Source of the DNA: a virus
Direction: 5' to 3' (one strand)
DNA length: 64,000 bases
IMG/VR virus record: IMGVR_UViG_3300017963_000282
Location: 1 to 64,000 of that record
The translations under genes and the position numbers were made by a program. Of the stretch, positions 1-7,734 are shown one piece after another. Every line of letters begins with the position of its first letter. The first letter of the stretch is position 1. The notes beneath the pieces were generated by a model. That model was not told where the DNA came from and did not search any database. It saw nothing but the letters and a program-made list of their open reading frames with translations.

Positions 1-513
1 CTGAAAATGATTTATTTTGCCAGTTATGGCCCGGACATCCCCCTCTACCAGTTTTTTAGCCTGTGTGGCTATTGTGGAATCAGACAAGGTGCCTAAAATG
101 GATGCCACGGAAGTAGGGGTAAATATATCCGAGATGAGGAAAGGAAGATCATATTGCTTGGATAATTGGGGCTTCACCTTAATTTGCTCGGCATTAAGCT
201 CTTTATAGCCCAAATCGGCCACTTTCTCGAATTGCCCCCGTCCAATTGCGCTGTAAAGCTGACCATCCAAATAATAGGCTGGCTGGGGACCCTTACGATA
301 GGTAATTGTCCGCTTGCCATCATTCAGGCATACTTCACAAGATTTTTCTCCCCAGGTAATATACCGCTTGCCAGGAGTATTAAAAAGACAGGCTTCTAAA
401 GCCCGTACCAATGCGCTTTTACCGCAATCGGAAGGGCCAACAATCACTGTAAAGGGCTTTAATTCTAGCTCCACATCCTTAAGTGACTGAAAATTTTGAA
501 TTTTTAAGTTCAC
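1..513 (-). CDS. SbcC/Rad50-like recombination ATPase, N-terminal part (runs off the window)
   Basis: A continuous frame starts at a GTG at 513, which overlaps the previous stop as GTGA, and leaves the window at position 1 after about 170 residues. The N-terminus (IQNFQSLKDVELELKPFTVIVG) followed by the P-loop GPSDCGKS (about residues 26-33) is the usual opening of SbcC/Rad50/T4 gp46 ATPases. These work with an SbcD/gp47 nuclease to process DNA ends for recombination-dependent replication. The coiled coil and the C-terminal ATPase half would lie outside the window. The position after RecA and the HNH nuclease fits a recombination role. The family call is firm; the exact partner is not visible. 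Confidence 0.85.
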   Translation of the reverse strand, partial: MNLKIQNFQSLKDVELELKPFTVIVGPSDCGKSALVRALEACLFNTPGKRYITWGEKSCEVCLNDGKRTITYRKGPQPAYYLDGQLYSAIGRGQFEKVADLGYKELNAEQIKVKPQLSKQYDLPFLISDIFTPTSVASILGTLSDSTIATQAKKLVEGDVRAITGKINHFQ

Positions 514-728
514 AGCTTTATATCCGTAACTACAAATGGAGAAGGTAAATTCCCTTTGACAATCAATTCCAAGCCAAATAATTTCTCAACGGTGCCGGAC
601 CAGTTAAAATGGGCTCTAATGGCCGTCTCTACTTGTGGGGTAACAAATACATATTTAGGTTTAATTCCTTGAACAAGCAACATATGTTTAGTCTGGTTAA
701 TATTACTTATGTAATTGATATCTTTCAT
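510..728 (-). CDS. Hypothetical protein, 72 aa
   Basis: Short ORF joined to both neighbours by tiny overlaps: its start overlaps the FmdB-like gene's end, and its stop overlaps the SbcC-like GTG start. This argues that it is a translated member of the replication operon. The sequence (starts MKDINYISNINQ) is mixed alpha/beta with no recognisable motif, no membrane segment and no cysteine cluster. I do not recognise the family. Its position next to the SbcC-like ATPase makes a recombination accessory role possible, but only as inference. Confidence 0.6.
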   Translation of the reverse strand: MKDINYISNINQTKHMLLVQGIKPKYVFVTPQVETAIRAHFNWSGTVEKLFGLELIVKGNLPSPFVVTDIKL

Positions 729-1312
729 TTTTTGATATCTTCTTCAATTTTCACTTTTTCATCTGGAAATAATTTTGGATATTGTTTCTTGAATTCCGCC
801 GCCTTTTCTTCACGTTTTTGAATGCGCCGAGTCACTCTATCCACTCGGGTTTTATTGTCTATTTCTCTTTTGGCCTTTTTCTGAGATTTATCCAAAGCTT
901 TTTGTAACCGATCATGAAAAGGTCTATGCTTATCTTTTAAATAGGTGTAGTATTTTTCAGCTTCCGCCGTTTTTTCTTTTTGCCTTTTCTTTTTATCCTG
1001 TAATTCTTCTTTTAGCGGCCCGGAAATATTTGGCCCGTAATGCAAATAATCAACAAAATCCTCCGCCTTTTCCTGCTCTTTTAGCAAGTCTCTTTCGGAG
1101 GGAAGGCCCAGGTCTTCATTTTTCGGTGGGATATAGTAATCGTTCTTTGCCTTAGCGCCTTTGATAATAAAGTTTACTTTACTAATTTGGCGTTTGAACG
1201 TGGTTTCCCCGCATTCCGGACATGGAAGTTTCTTTTTACCGGGGAAAGTTATAGGAAGTTTTAATTCCTCATGGTATTGGCAGGATTTGCAGTGGTATTC
1301 ATAAATTGGCAT
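725..1312 (-). CDS. FmdB-type zinc-ribbon protein with long basic coiled-coil tail
   Basis: The N-terminus MPIYEYHCKSC followed by CPECGE is the FmdB/CxxC_CXXC_SSSS zinc-ribbon signature. Cys 8, 11, 31 and 34 are the expected zinc ligands. Standard FmdB proteins end near residue 60-110. Here about 130 further residues are highly charged (many K, E and R) and predicted helical or coiled coil. The start ATG overlaps the preceding stop (TAATG). The function of the family is poorly defined; nucleic-acid or protein binding is likely. The setting among recombination genes suggests a DNA-related role, but that is inference. Confidence 0.7.
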   Translation of the reverse strand: MPIYEYHCKSCQYHEELKLPITFPGKKKLPCPECGETTFKRQISKVNFIIKGAKAKNDYYIPPKNEDLGLPSERDLLKEQEKAEDFVDYLHYGPNISGPLKEELQDKKKRQKEKTAEAEKYYTYLKDKHRPFHDRLQKALDKSQKKAKREIDNKTRVDRVTRRIQKREEKAAEFKKQYPKLFPDEKVKIEEDIKK

Positions 1313-1554
1313 TATGCACCTTCTGGAAAAATCATTTTTATCGCTCTCAGAGCAATCTCGCCATCATCTTCAGCTAATTTCCAATCGGGTGCGGTCAATT
1401 GGAAAACCAAGGCCTCAAAGGCTTTTTCAATAAATTGATTGGTATTTCCATTCATATCTAATAGTAATTTTAATTTGGTTAAATCAAAATCTTTTTGGTG
1501 TAAACGTTCCACTAATTTCAAATTTTCGGCAGACCAAAAAAATCTACTACTCAT
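1312..1554 (-). CDS. Hypothetical protein, about 80 aa
   Basis: I place the start at the ATG at 1554 (MSSRFFWSAENLKLV), inside the 3' end of the upstream gene. A longer frame reaching 1581 would overlap that gene further. The protein is small, mostly helical, and has a tryptophan/phenylalanine-rich start. No motif is recognised. The short overlaps with both neighbours support translation as part of the same operon. Confidence 0.55.
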   Translation of the reverse strand: MSSRFFWSAENLKLVERLHQKDFDLTKLKLLLDMNGNTNQFIEKAFEALVFQLTAPDWKLAEDDGEIALRAIKMIFPEGA

Positions 1555-1870
1555 CTTCGTCCTCCTCCCGCATAATATCATCTAAAGTGTAAGTATGAAC
1601 ATGCAATTTTTGACGTTTCTTTTTATTTGCCGGGGGTGCAATAGGACCGGGTTTAAATACTCCAGGTCCAGAAATAGAAGCCCCACCTTCACAATTGATT
1701 TGACGCTCCACCGGATGGTTAATCCATTCCGTAGGAATTTTCCATTCAGATCCAGTCCGTTCCCAAAGATCCCCCAATGTTTTAAAAGCCGGCTCGGTAA
1801 TTCGTTGCCGGACTTCATAAAGCTCACCAGTAACCATATCTTTGTAGAGATAGGTGGGGCCTAATGTCAT
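1547..1870 (-). CDS. Hypothetical protein, 107 aa, acidic C-terminus
   Basis: ATG at 1870, two bases after the next upstream gene ends. The first half (MTLGPTYLYKDMVTGELYEV) contains several Trp and Thr residues and resembles a small beta-rich domain. A proline-rich segment (GPGVFKPGPIAPP) follows, then a basic stretch, then an acidic tip (MREEDEDE). Acidic tips are common in phage replication proteins that dock to partners. No family is recognised. Confidence 0.55.
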   Translation of the reverse strand: MTLGPTYLYKDMVTGELYEVRQRITEPAFKTLGDLWERTGSEWKIPTEWINHPVERQINCEGGASISGPGVFKPGPIAPPANKKKRQKLHVHTYTLDDIMREEDEDE

Positions 1871-1871
1871 G

Positions 1872-2183
1872 TTAAATTTCCAGTCTACAAATTTGGGAAA
1901 TCTTTTTCAAAGCATTCTGAGCTACTAATGCCGGCTTTCTTTTGATATCGCCAATAGTCGGAACCAAATACTCAAAATACCGATAGTTTAATTTGGAAAA
2001 TTCCTTACTTGCTTTCGGTTTATATAGATTTTTACGAAACAAGAAAAATGTTCTTTTCCAAAAACTGTTATTTTCATAGAACTCCAAAGCTTGTACGGCA
2101 ATTCGTAAAGCATGTTTGACATCAGATGGGATGTGTTGTAAATGACTATTCAAATAAACTTTTATAGCATTTGAGTATTTCAT
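1872..2183 (-). CDS. Hypothetical basic protein, about 103 aa
   Basis: The start at 2183 (MKYSNAIKVYLN) is preceded by AAAGGA at about 6 bases, which is better than the upstream in-frame codon at 2219 that would overlap the recombinase gene. The protein is helical and basic, with aromatic residues around FWKRTFFLFRKNLYKPK. No catalytic motif is visible. It lies directly after the RecA-like recombinase and could be a recombination mediator, but nothing in the sequence proves this. Confidence 0.55.
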   Translation of the reverse strand: MKYSNAIKVYLNSHLQHIPSDVKHALRIAVQALEFYENNSFWKRTFFLFRKNLYKPKASKEFSKLNYRYFEYLVPTIGDIKRKPALVAQNALKKISQICRLEI

Positions 2184-2193
2184 AAAAAATCCT

Positions 2194-3258
2194 TTAAAAA
2201 TAGGTATATTTAAAACCAAGATCCTGGAGCCATTGATTACAGAGTTTGGGATATTTAGTTAAGAGAATTTCTAACTCATCTCTTGTTTTAGCAATTACGC
2301 TTTGGCCCTTTTCATCCAAGAATTTATATTTCAAACTGCGGCCTGCGCCTTCTTTATCAATAGTGCCCCTATGTAAAAATATACTCGCCGCCGCCTTATA
2401 ATTGTTAAAACCCTTTCCGTATTCAATATAATCATAACCTTGTCGAAAAGGTGCTCCACCCGCTTTATTTTTAATAACTTTCATTTGTACCAAATTACCC
2501 AATGGCACTTTAATGTTTTGTCCCGTCATTGGATCAGTTTCATCTTTAGTAGTTTTTCTAAAGGATTTCATTTTCATGCTGATAGTTTTGAAAAATTCAA
2601 TCGCTTCTCCACCCTGAGGCTTTTCTTTTTCATCTTCAGGAAGATAGCTCATCGTATTGATAACTCGTCGAAGTTGATTCACAAATAAAAAGGTAATCCC
2701 AGTTTTATCGGCCAAGCCGGAAATTCCCGGAATAAAGTCAGACCAAAACCGGGCTCTTTCGCCTAATGCGGCAGCTTTACCCTCTTCTGTCATCCATTCC
2801 GGCGGAACTACAGCTCCGGCAGAATCCAAAACTATTAAACCGACATTGTTTTGTTCCGCATTTAAAAAAGTACTTTTAATAATAGTTTGTACTTTATCGG
2901 TTGTCTGATCCTTAAATTTTGCCCATAGATCAGGATCAAAATTAACTCCTAAAGTTTGAAAATAAGGATTACTCAATACCCTTTCAGCATCCATATAAAC
3001 AGTGCCTTTGCCCAAATTTTTTTGAACCCAAGCAGTAGTGGTGCCGCATAAAGTTGTTTTACCCACACCTTTCCAACCGGTAATTTCATTGATATGGCCT
3101 TTTGCCCAACCACCATTTGTTAAATAATCAGCAATAATAGAACCAGTAGAAATTCTTTCAATATTTTGATCCACACTTCTATCTGCTACAATTTTATTTT
3201 CCTCTTTACCTTTAGCATGTTTCTTTTCAAACTCATTTAGCCATTTGGATAAACTCAT
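2194..3258 (-). CDS. recA: RecA/UvsX-like recombinase
   Basis: 354 residues, the usual size for RecA/UvsX. Walker A is GWKGVGKTT at about residues 61-69, Walker B is VGLIVLDS near 139-146, and a loop region (LFVNQLRRVINTM) follows. A catalytic-type acidic residue is present in YMDAERVLSNPYF. The protein should polymerise on ssDNA and drive strand exchange for replication restart and double-strand-break repair of phage DNA. It overlaps the HNH gene by 4 bp and precedes small genes and the SbcC-like ATPase, forming a recombination unit. Confidence 0.9.
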   Translation of the reverse strand: MSLSKWLNEFEKKHAKGKEENKIVADRSVDQNIERISTGSIIADYLTNGGWAKGHINEITGWKGVGKTTLCGTTTAWVQKNLGKGTVYMDAERVLSNPYFQTLGVNFDPDLWAKFKDQTTDKVQTIIKSTFLNAEQNNVGLIVLDSAGAVVPPEWMTEEGKAAALGERARFWSDFIPGISGLADKTGITFLFVNQLRRVINTMSYLPEDEKEKPQGGEAIEFFKTISMKMKSFRKTTKDETDPMTGQNIKVPLGNLVQMKVIKNKAGGAPFRQGYDYIEYGKGFNNYKAAASIFLHRGTIDKEGAGRSLKYKFLDEKGQSVIAKTRDELEILLTKYPKLCNQWLQDLGFKYTYF

Positions 3259-3797
3259 TCTTCACGCTCCTTTAAAAAATTCCAATAAGCGGCTTCTCTA
3301 GCTTTTTTATTTTTTAAATGCTGTACATCAAATCCTTGAGCAGATAAAAATTCATTTTGTTTTTCTGCCGGTAATTTAGAAAATTGAGCTAATTCTTTTT
3401 TCCAGGCCGCCACTTTCCAAGAAACATGGTATCTTTCCATATATGTTTTAATACCATGGCAATCCTTACAAAGAATTTGTGTTTCTTTAATTTCACAAAG
3501 TAAATTACGTACAAATTTTGGTAGATGTTCAAAACAAGCTAGTTCCCCACAAGGATAAATATGGTCAGTATTTACTTGCGTCATAGGAAACCATTTTTCA
3601 CAGAATTTACATTGATATTCATAACGTTGTCGGCTACCTTTTTTTTGTCGATTTTTTGGAATTAAACGCCGGGCATTTTTCATTGCCTGGTATTTAACCG
3701 GATATTTGTTCCAACCTTTGCGAAGGAGAGAACGGATAAACACCCAATAACGCTTTTCATCCCATCCTTCAATGGTGGGTGGAAGTATTTTAACCAT
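3255..3797 (-). CDS. HNH endonuclease with paired CxxC zinc sites
   Basis: The motif order is CKFC (zinc), TDHIYPCGEL (HNH histidine-aspartate), then ILCKDCHGIKT (second CxxC plus H). This is a compact zinc-stabilised beta-beta-alpha nuclease fold. I choose the ATG at 3797 because the upstream alternative TTG (3809) sits in the T-tract of a terminator and has no ribosome site. The position between RecA and the ssDNA-binding candidate suggests a recombination or replication endonuclease conserved with the module, although a homing nuclease cannot be excluded. Confidence 0.8.
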   Translation of the reverse strand: MVKILPPTIEGWDEKRYWVFIRSLLRKGWNKYPVKYQAMKNARRLIPKNRQKKGSRQRYEYQCKFCEKWFPMTQVNTDHIYPCGELACFEHLPKFVRNLLCEIKETQILCKDCHGIKTYMERYHVSWKVAAWKKELAQFSKLPAEKQNEFLSAQGFDVQHLKNKKAREAAYWNFLKEREE

Positions 3798-3807
3798 AAC
3801 CTCACTC

Positions 3808-3875
3808 AAAAAAAGTGGGGATTTTGATGCGCAGATCCCCTAACTGCCCGACACTGACGATCAAAATTCTCCCAC
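3808..3875 (-). terminator. Rho-independent terminator after the ssDNA-binding gene
   Basis: On the minus strand GTGGG + ATTTTGAT pairs with ATCAAAAT + CCCAC (13 bp with a small internal loop), enclosing a short GCAG/CTGC hairpin. Seven T residues follow directly. It starts 3 bp after the stop at 3878 and ends just before the HNH gene, so it should uncouple high expression of the ssDNA-binding protein from the recombination genes. Confidence 0.75.
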
Positions 3876-3877
3876 TA

Positions 3878-4747
3878 TTAAGCTGCGGGAGTATTTTCCC
3901 CAAAATCGAGATCGCCTTCGAGTTCAGGGTTAGAGGGAACGTCCCCATCTGGGGGGGTAGATGTTGAAGATCCCTCAATTCCATAAGGAGTTAAATCATA
4001 ACCGGCCCCAAGCAACATCTGGACCCAGCCCTGCTCGGTTAAATCACGTCCAAATAGCTGTGCCCAATCCGCCGGATGTGCAAATCCATATTTTTGCATT
4101 TCCTCTTGAACTTTCTTCTGCACAATTTTTTCAAATCCGAGCTTGTCTTTGAAAGTCAAATATAAAGATTTATCCTGGGGCTCAATTTTAATTTTTTGAA
4201 ATCGTTCTTCGCCATCCAATTCCACCAGAAAATCCACTTGGAAAATATTTTTGCCAGAATTATTCAGACGTTTATCTATTTTGAGAACGATATCTTCATA
4301 TCGTTTCTGGCTCATTTTAAACCAACCCAAAGAAAAGACGCCTTTTTTAAAATAATCCTTATCTACATTTCCTTCGGCATCCGTATGATATACTAAAGCC
4401 AATACCCCGGAATTCACATCTGGTTTTCCGAGCACTTTAGCGTCGATTTCCAAGTCATCAAAATTTTGATCTCGGATAGCTTTCAAAATTTTGTTCGTAG
4501 AAAGCTGGCGTTTTTCTTGAGTGAGAGATTTAAAAGTTCCAACATACCGATTTCTCTCCTCATTTTTGGGATCTTTTTCGGTGGCATGGCGCACATTGTA
4601 CACCAGCTGCAATTTGAGTTTATTACCCAAAAACATCAGGCGCTTTACCTCACCTTTTTTGAAATGCATTGCTGTGGGCTCCGCCACTCCAAATTGTTGG
4701 GCCGTATCCTGATACCCAGGTTTACTAAAATCTAATTCCTCAGACAT
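3878..4747 (-). CDS. Probable single-stranded DNA-binding protein
   Basis: 289 residues: a mixed charged core, then a flexible Ser/Thr/Pro/Asp-rich linker (about 255-275) ending in the acidic tip EGDLDFGENTPAA. A disordered linker with an acidic, aromatic tip is the hallmark of phage SSBs such as T4 gp32 and T7 gp2.5. Its position between polymerase and recombinase, and a strong terminator just behind it, also fit an abundant SSB. No OB-fold can be demonstrated by eye. The tip resembles that of the DnaB helicase (EELDFGDKEDK). Confidence 0.6.
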   Translation of the reverse strand: MSEELDFSKPGYQDTAQQFGVAEPTAMHFKKGEVKRLMFLGNKLKLQLVYNVRHATEKDPKNEERNRYVGTFKSLTQEKRQLSTNKILKAIRDQNFDDLEIDAKVLGKPDVNSGVLALVYHTDAEGNVDKDYFKKGVFSLGWFKMSQKRYEDIVLKIDKRLNNSGKNIFQVDFLVELDGEERFQKIKIEPQDKSLYLTFKDKLGFEKIVQKKVQEEMQKYGFAHPADWAQLFGRDLTEQGWVQMLLGAGYDLTPYGIEGSSTSTPPDGDVPSNPELEGDLDFGENTPAA

Positions 4748-4765
4748 TTCTTCATCTCCTTCTTC

Positions 4766-5308
4766 TTAAGTTAAAAAGGCGTTTAATTCCGCCTCAATGT
4801 CTACTTCTTTTCCTTGATCTATTTCGATTTCATTTTCCAGCTCAGGTGTTGCCGGAACAGGAGCATCCAATTCGTTTACCATCGACACAATCTGATCTAC
4901 CGAAGCATAATCCGAGGTTTCGGCCTGCTCTAAGGCTTGCACATCTTCTTGTCCCGGAACATCTGATGATAACTCCTCTTCCGGGGATTTCCGTGGGGGC
5001 AGTGTATCCTCTTGAAATTGTTTACCCTTATGGATTATCATATTAAACATTTGTTTTCCCAAAGTCAATTGTTTAATCATAGGATCAATCACTTCCTTTG
5101 TCAACAATCTTAAATACCGCATATATTCTTTTTGATCCCCGTGTTCCATGACTTCTTGGGCAATCGTAATCTTTAATTCTGTCAAATCATTGAGATTTTC
5201 ATGTAAAGCTAAAATAGCATCATGATAATCACCGGATTTTGCTGGAATGGCCACTTTCATATCTTTCACTTTTTGAATGATATCTTTGATCTCACTTTTG
5301 GTCAACAT
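4766..5308 (-). CDS. Hypothetical helical acidic protein, 180 aa
   Basis: The N-terminal 110 residues are strongly helical (MLTKSEIKDIIQKVKDMKV...). The C-terminal 70 residues are acidic and low in aromatics, with Pro/Ala/Glu-rich linkers ending DIEAELNAFLT. The gene starts 1 bp after the polymerase stop and precedes the SSB candidate, so it is probably a replication accessory protein. No known fold is recognised. Confidence 0.6.
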   Translation of the reverse strand: MLTKSEIKDIIQKVKDMKVAIPAKSGDYHDAILALHENLNDLTELKITIAQEVMEHGDQKEYMRYLRLLTKEVIDPMIKQLTLGKQMFNMIIHKGKQFQEDTLPPRKSPEEELSSDVPGQEDVQALEQAETSDYASVDQIVSMVNELDAPVPATPELENEIEIDQGKEVDIEAELNAFLT

Positions 5309-5309
5309 G

Positions 5310-7295
5310 CTATTCTTTCTCCTTTAATTCGTTCCATTTTTTACCTGGTTCCCATACATACAAATGGCCCCATGATTTGCCCACCATGGGATCAGCTAGT
5401 ACTGGAACAGGCCAGTGTTTTGGATACCATTGCATAATATCACAAAATTTCTGGACAATCAAGTCAAATTTTTCATCTCCTGGCTCTCCCCGCACCTCGA
5501 AACAAATTTCATCGTGAACGGTAAGCAAAATATGAGCATCATCAAATAACTGATTTAATTTCAAATAGTTGTGACATTTCACCAAAGCTAACCTAATTAA
5601 ATCCGCACAACTGCCCTGAATTGGGTAGTTTACAGCTTGATTATCTATATGGCCCGTATATCCTTTTCCTTCCTTAGCCTTTTTGTAATCTTCGGATAAA
5701 TCCCGGTATCTACCGAATATTGTTGTGGTAAACTGTTCTTTTTGAGCACGAAACCGTTCCTGTTCTTTATATCTTCCCCATGTCGGATATGCCTGTCGGA
5801 ACATTTTATTGAAATAACCCCAACAATCTTCATCCGTTAGCTTTAATCCAGCATCTATTTCCAGTTTCTTTTTCAGTTCTGTAATTCCAAATGCGTAAGC
5901 AAGATTAAAGTTCATTGTTTTGGCAATTTTGTAATATTTCTCATAATCTGGATCACCTCGAACTTTTCCAAATACCAGCTTAGCAGTGGTCTCATGCTGA
6001 TTACCCCCGCTATTTAACATGCGGATTAGATTAGGATCTCTGGAATAATTAGCAATAATGCGCACTTCAATATTACTTAAATCAATGGCTACCCATGTAA
6101 AACCTTCCTGGGGCACAAAAGCTTTGCGGATATTGTATGGATGATCTTTGGCTAATTTGGGAATAGCCTGTGAATTAAATTTTTGTAAAAATACCCCATC
6201 CCCAGTTGCGGAAAGCCGTCCAGTAATTAACTTTGAAATATTAAAATTAGGATGAATTCGATTATCTAAGGTTGAAATGCCGTTCAATAAAGAACTGATG
6301 TAGGTATTCATGCGCTTTTCTAAATATCGCCATTCTTTTAATATTTCCAAAGATTTATATTTCGTACCATACTTATCCAATAATCTTTGTATGGCTTCTT
6401 GATCGGTAGAAGGATTTCCTTTTGGAGTTAACTTTGCGGGCTTGAGCTGCAAAGTATTGAAAAAATAATCACAAAGTTGTTTAGGAGACGCGATGTTAAT
6501 TTCGGTATCCGTATGTTTTCGAACTTCAGTTTGAAAAGAATCTTCCAATTCAGCTAATTTCGCTTCGCCCTGTGCGTGCATACTGGTTAAATAGGGAATA
6601 TCAATACAAACTCCGGTATCTTCTATTTTTTGAATAGGTTCAATTAAACGATGGTCTAATTGGCGCACATTTTTATATTTATCACTCAAGGCTTGTTTTT
6701 GATCTCGGTAATACTGAAATAAGCGATACGTGATATCGGCATCAGCACAAGCATAAGCTAAAGTAATATCATTTACTGGAATAGTGGCAAAACTCAGACT
6801 TTTAGCTGCTTTCGATCTCGGTGAAATACCTACCGTTTCAAAAATTGTCAACATTTTCAAATCCAAAACTTGCTGAGATTGTTGTTTTAAAGTGGGTCGC
6901 AAATGTGTATTGGCAATATCAGAATTATAAAACATAATTTTAACATCAAGAAATTTTTTTGATTTAAAGCCAGCTTTTTCTAAAAAACCCATATCAAATT
7001 TGGCATTCCAATACACACAGGTTTTATCCGAGAAATGTTTATTGCAAAATGCTATAAGATCCTCAATAGTTACATTTTTGGAATCCTTATGCTCCACGGA
7101 AATATAATATGCCTCTTCTTCTTCAAAACAAAAAGAAAGACCCACAATCTTATGGATATGTTTGCTTAATCCAGTAGTTTCAATATCCACGGCCACATAC
7201 TCACAATTCGGCGGGATTCCTAAAAAATCATCCAAATTAGTCAAATGTTCATAATGACAATTTTCCTGCCATTCAGGAATTTTTGGTTTGTCCAT
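5310..7295 (-). CDS. polA: Family A DNA polymerase with 3'-5' exonuclease
   Basis: 661 residues. Exonuclease motifs: Exo I DIETTG (about 37-42), Exo II WNAKFDMGFL and Exo III YACADADITYRLF. All acidic metal ligands are present, so proofreading should be active. Polymerase motif A is DLSNIEVR, motif B KIAKTMNFNLAY and motif C VHDE. The residue matching E. coli Phe762 is Phe (NF in motif B). There is no 5' nuclease domain, as in T7-type phage polymerases. It overlaps the primase-like gene by 23 bp and is the main replicative polymerase. Confidence 0.93.
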   Translation of the reverse strand: MDKPKIPEWQENCHYEHLTNLDDFLGIPPNCEYVAVDIETTGLSKHIHKIVGLSFCFEEEEAYYISVEHKDSKNVTIEDLIAFCNKHFSDKTCVYWNAKFDMGFLEKAGFKSKKFLDVKIMFYNSDIANTHLRPTLKQQSQQVLDLKMLTIFETVGISPRSKAAKSLSFATIPVNDITLAYACADADITYRLFQYYRDQKQALSDKYKNVRQLDHRLIEPIQKIEDTGVCIDIPYLTSMHAQGEAKLAELEDSFQTEVRKHTDTEINIASPKQLCDYFFNTLQLKPAKLTPKGNPSTDQEAIQRLLDKYGTKYKSLEILKEWRYLEKRMNTYISSLLNGISTLDNRIHPNFNISKLITGRLSATGDGVFLQKFNSQAIPKLAKDHPYNIRKAFVPQEGFTWVAIDLSNIEVRIIANYSRDPNLIRMLNSGGNQHETTAKLVFGKVRGDPDYEKYYKIAKTMNFNLAYAFGITELKKKLEIDAGLKLTDEDCWGYFNKMFRQAYPTWGRYKEQERFRAQKEQFTTTIFGRYRDLSEDYKKAKEGKGYTGHIDNQAVNYPIQGSCADLIRLALVKCHNYLKLNQLFDDAHILLTVHDEICFEVRGEPGDEKFDLIVQKFCDIMQWYPKHWPVPVLADPMVGKSWGHLYVWEPGKKWNELKEKE

Positions 7296-7731
7296 ATTTT
7301 TTTAACCCCTCAAAAATCCACTTAAGTTTATCCTCATCTTTTTTTCTATACGCCTGATCCAATTCATAATAGATTTTATTGAATCTAGGATGCCGATATT
7401 TAATTGTTAATTTTATAATTTCATTCCGATAAGCTTGCAACAATTCATTTTCCACAGGTTGAAAATCAGTACCTAAACGAATTCCAAAATTTTTGAAAAT
7501 AAAATCACGGGCCTCCTCATTGGAAGTAAATCCTTCCATCGCTCTCACTAATCCTACTGGTCCATAATAAGCCCCGCAAGCATAACATTTATATATTTTA
7601 GTTTCGGGATAGACTCGCGCTGAAGGATGCACATCATGGCCATGTACAATACACGCAAAATTTTGTCGCTGTTCAGGATAAATTGTATTTGGTCGATAAT
7701 AATTTATTATTTCGTAAATGAGATTTTCCAT
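7273..7731 (-). CDS. CHC2-type primase zinc-finger protein without a TOPRIM domain
   Basis: Cys27-x2-His30 ... Cys49-x2-Cys52 with KIYKCYACGAYYG is the DnaG/T7-gp4 CHC2 zinc-binding domain that recognises the priming trinucleotide. Normal primases continue into a TOPRIM RNA polymerase domain. This protein ends at 152 residues with a basic helical tail and shows no TOPRIM acidic motif. The catalytic part could be on a separate gene outside the window, or this could be a specificity or regulatory subunit. It lies between DnaB and polymerase. Confidence 0.75.
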   Translation of the reverse strand: MENLIYEIINYYRPNTIYPEQRQNFACIVHGHDVHPSARVYPETKIYKCYACGAYYGPVGLVRAMEGFTSNEEARDFIFKNFGIRLGTDFQPVENELLQAYRNEIIKLTIKYRHPRFNKIYYELDQAYRKKDEDKLKWIFEGLKKYGQTKNS

Positions 7732-7734
7732 ATT

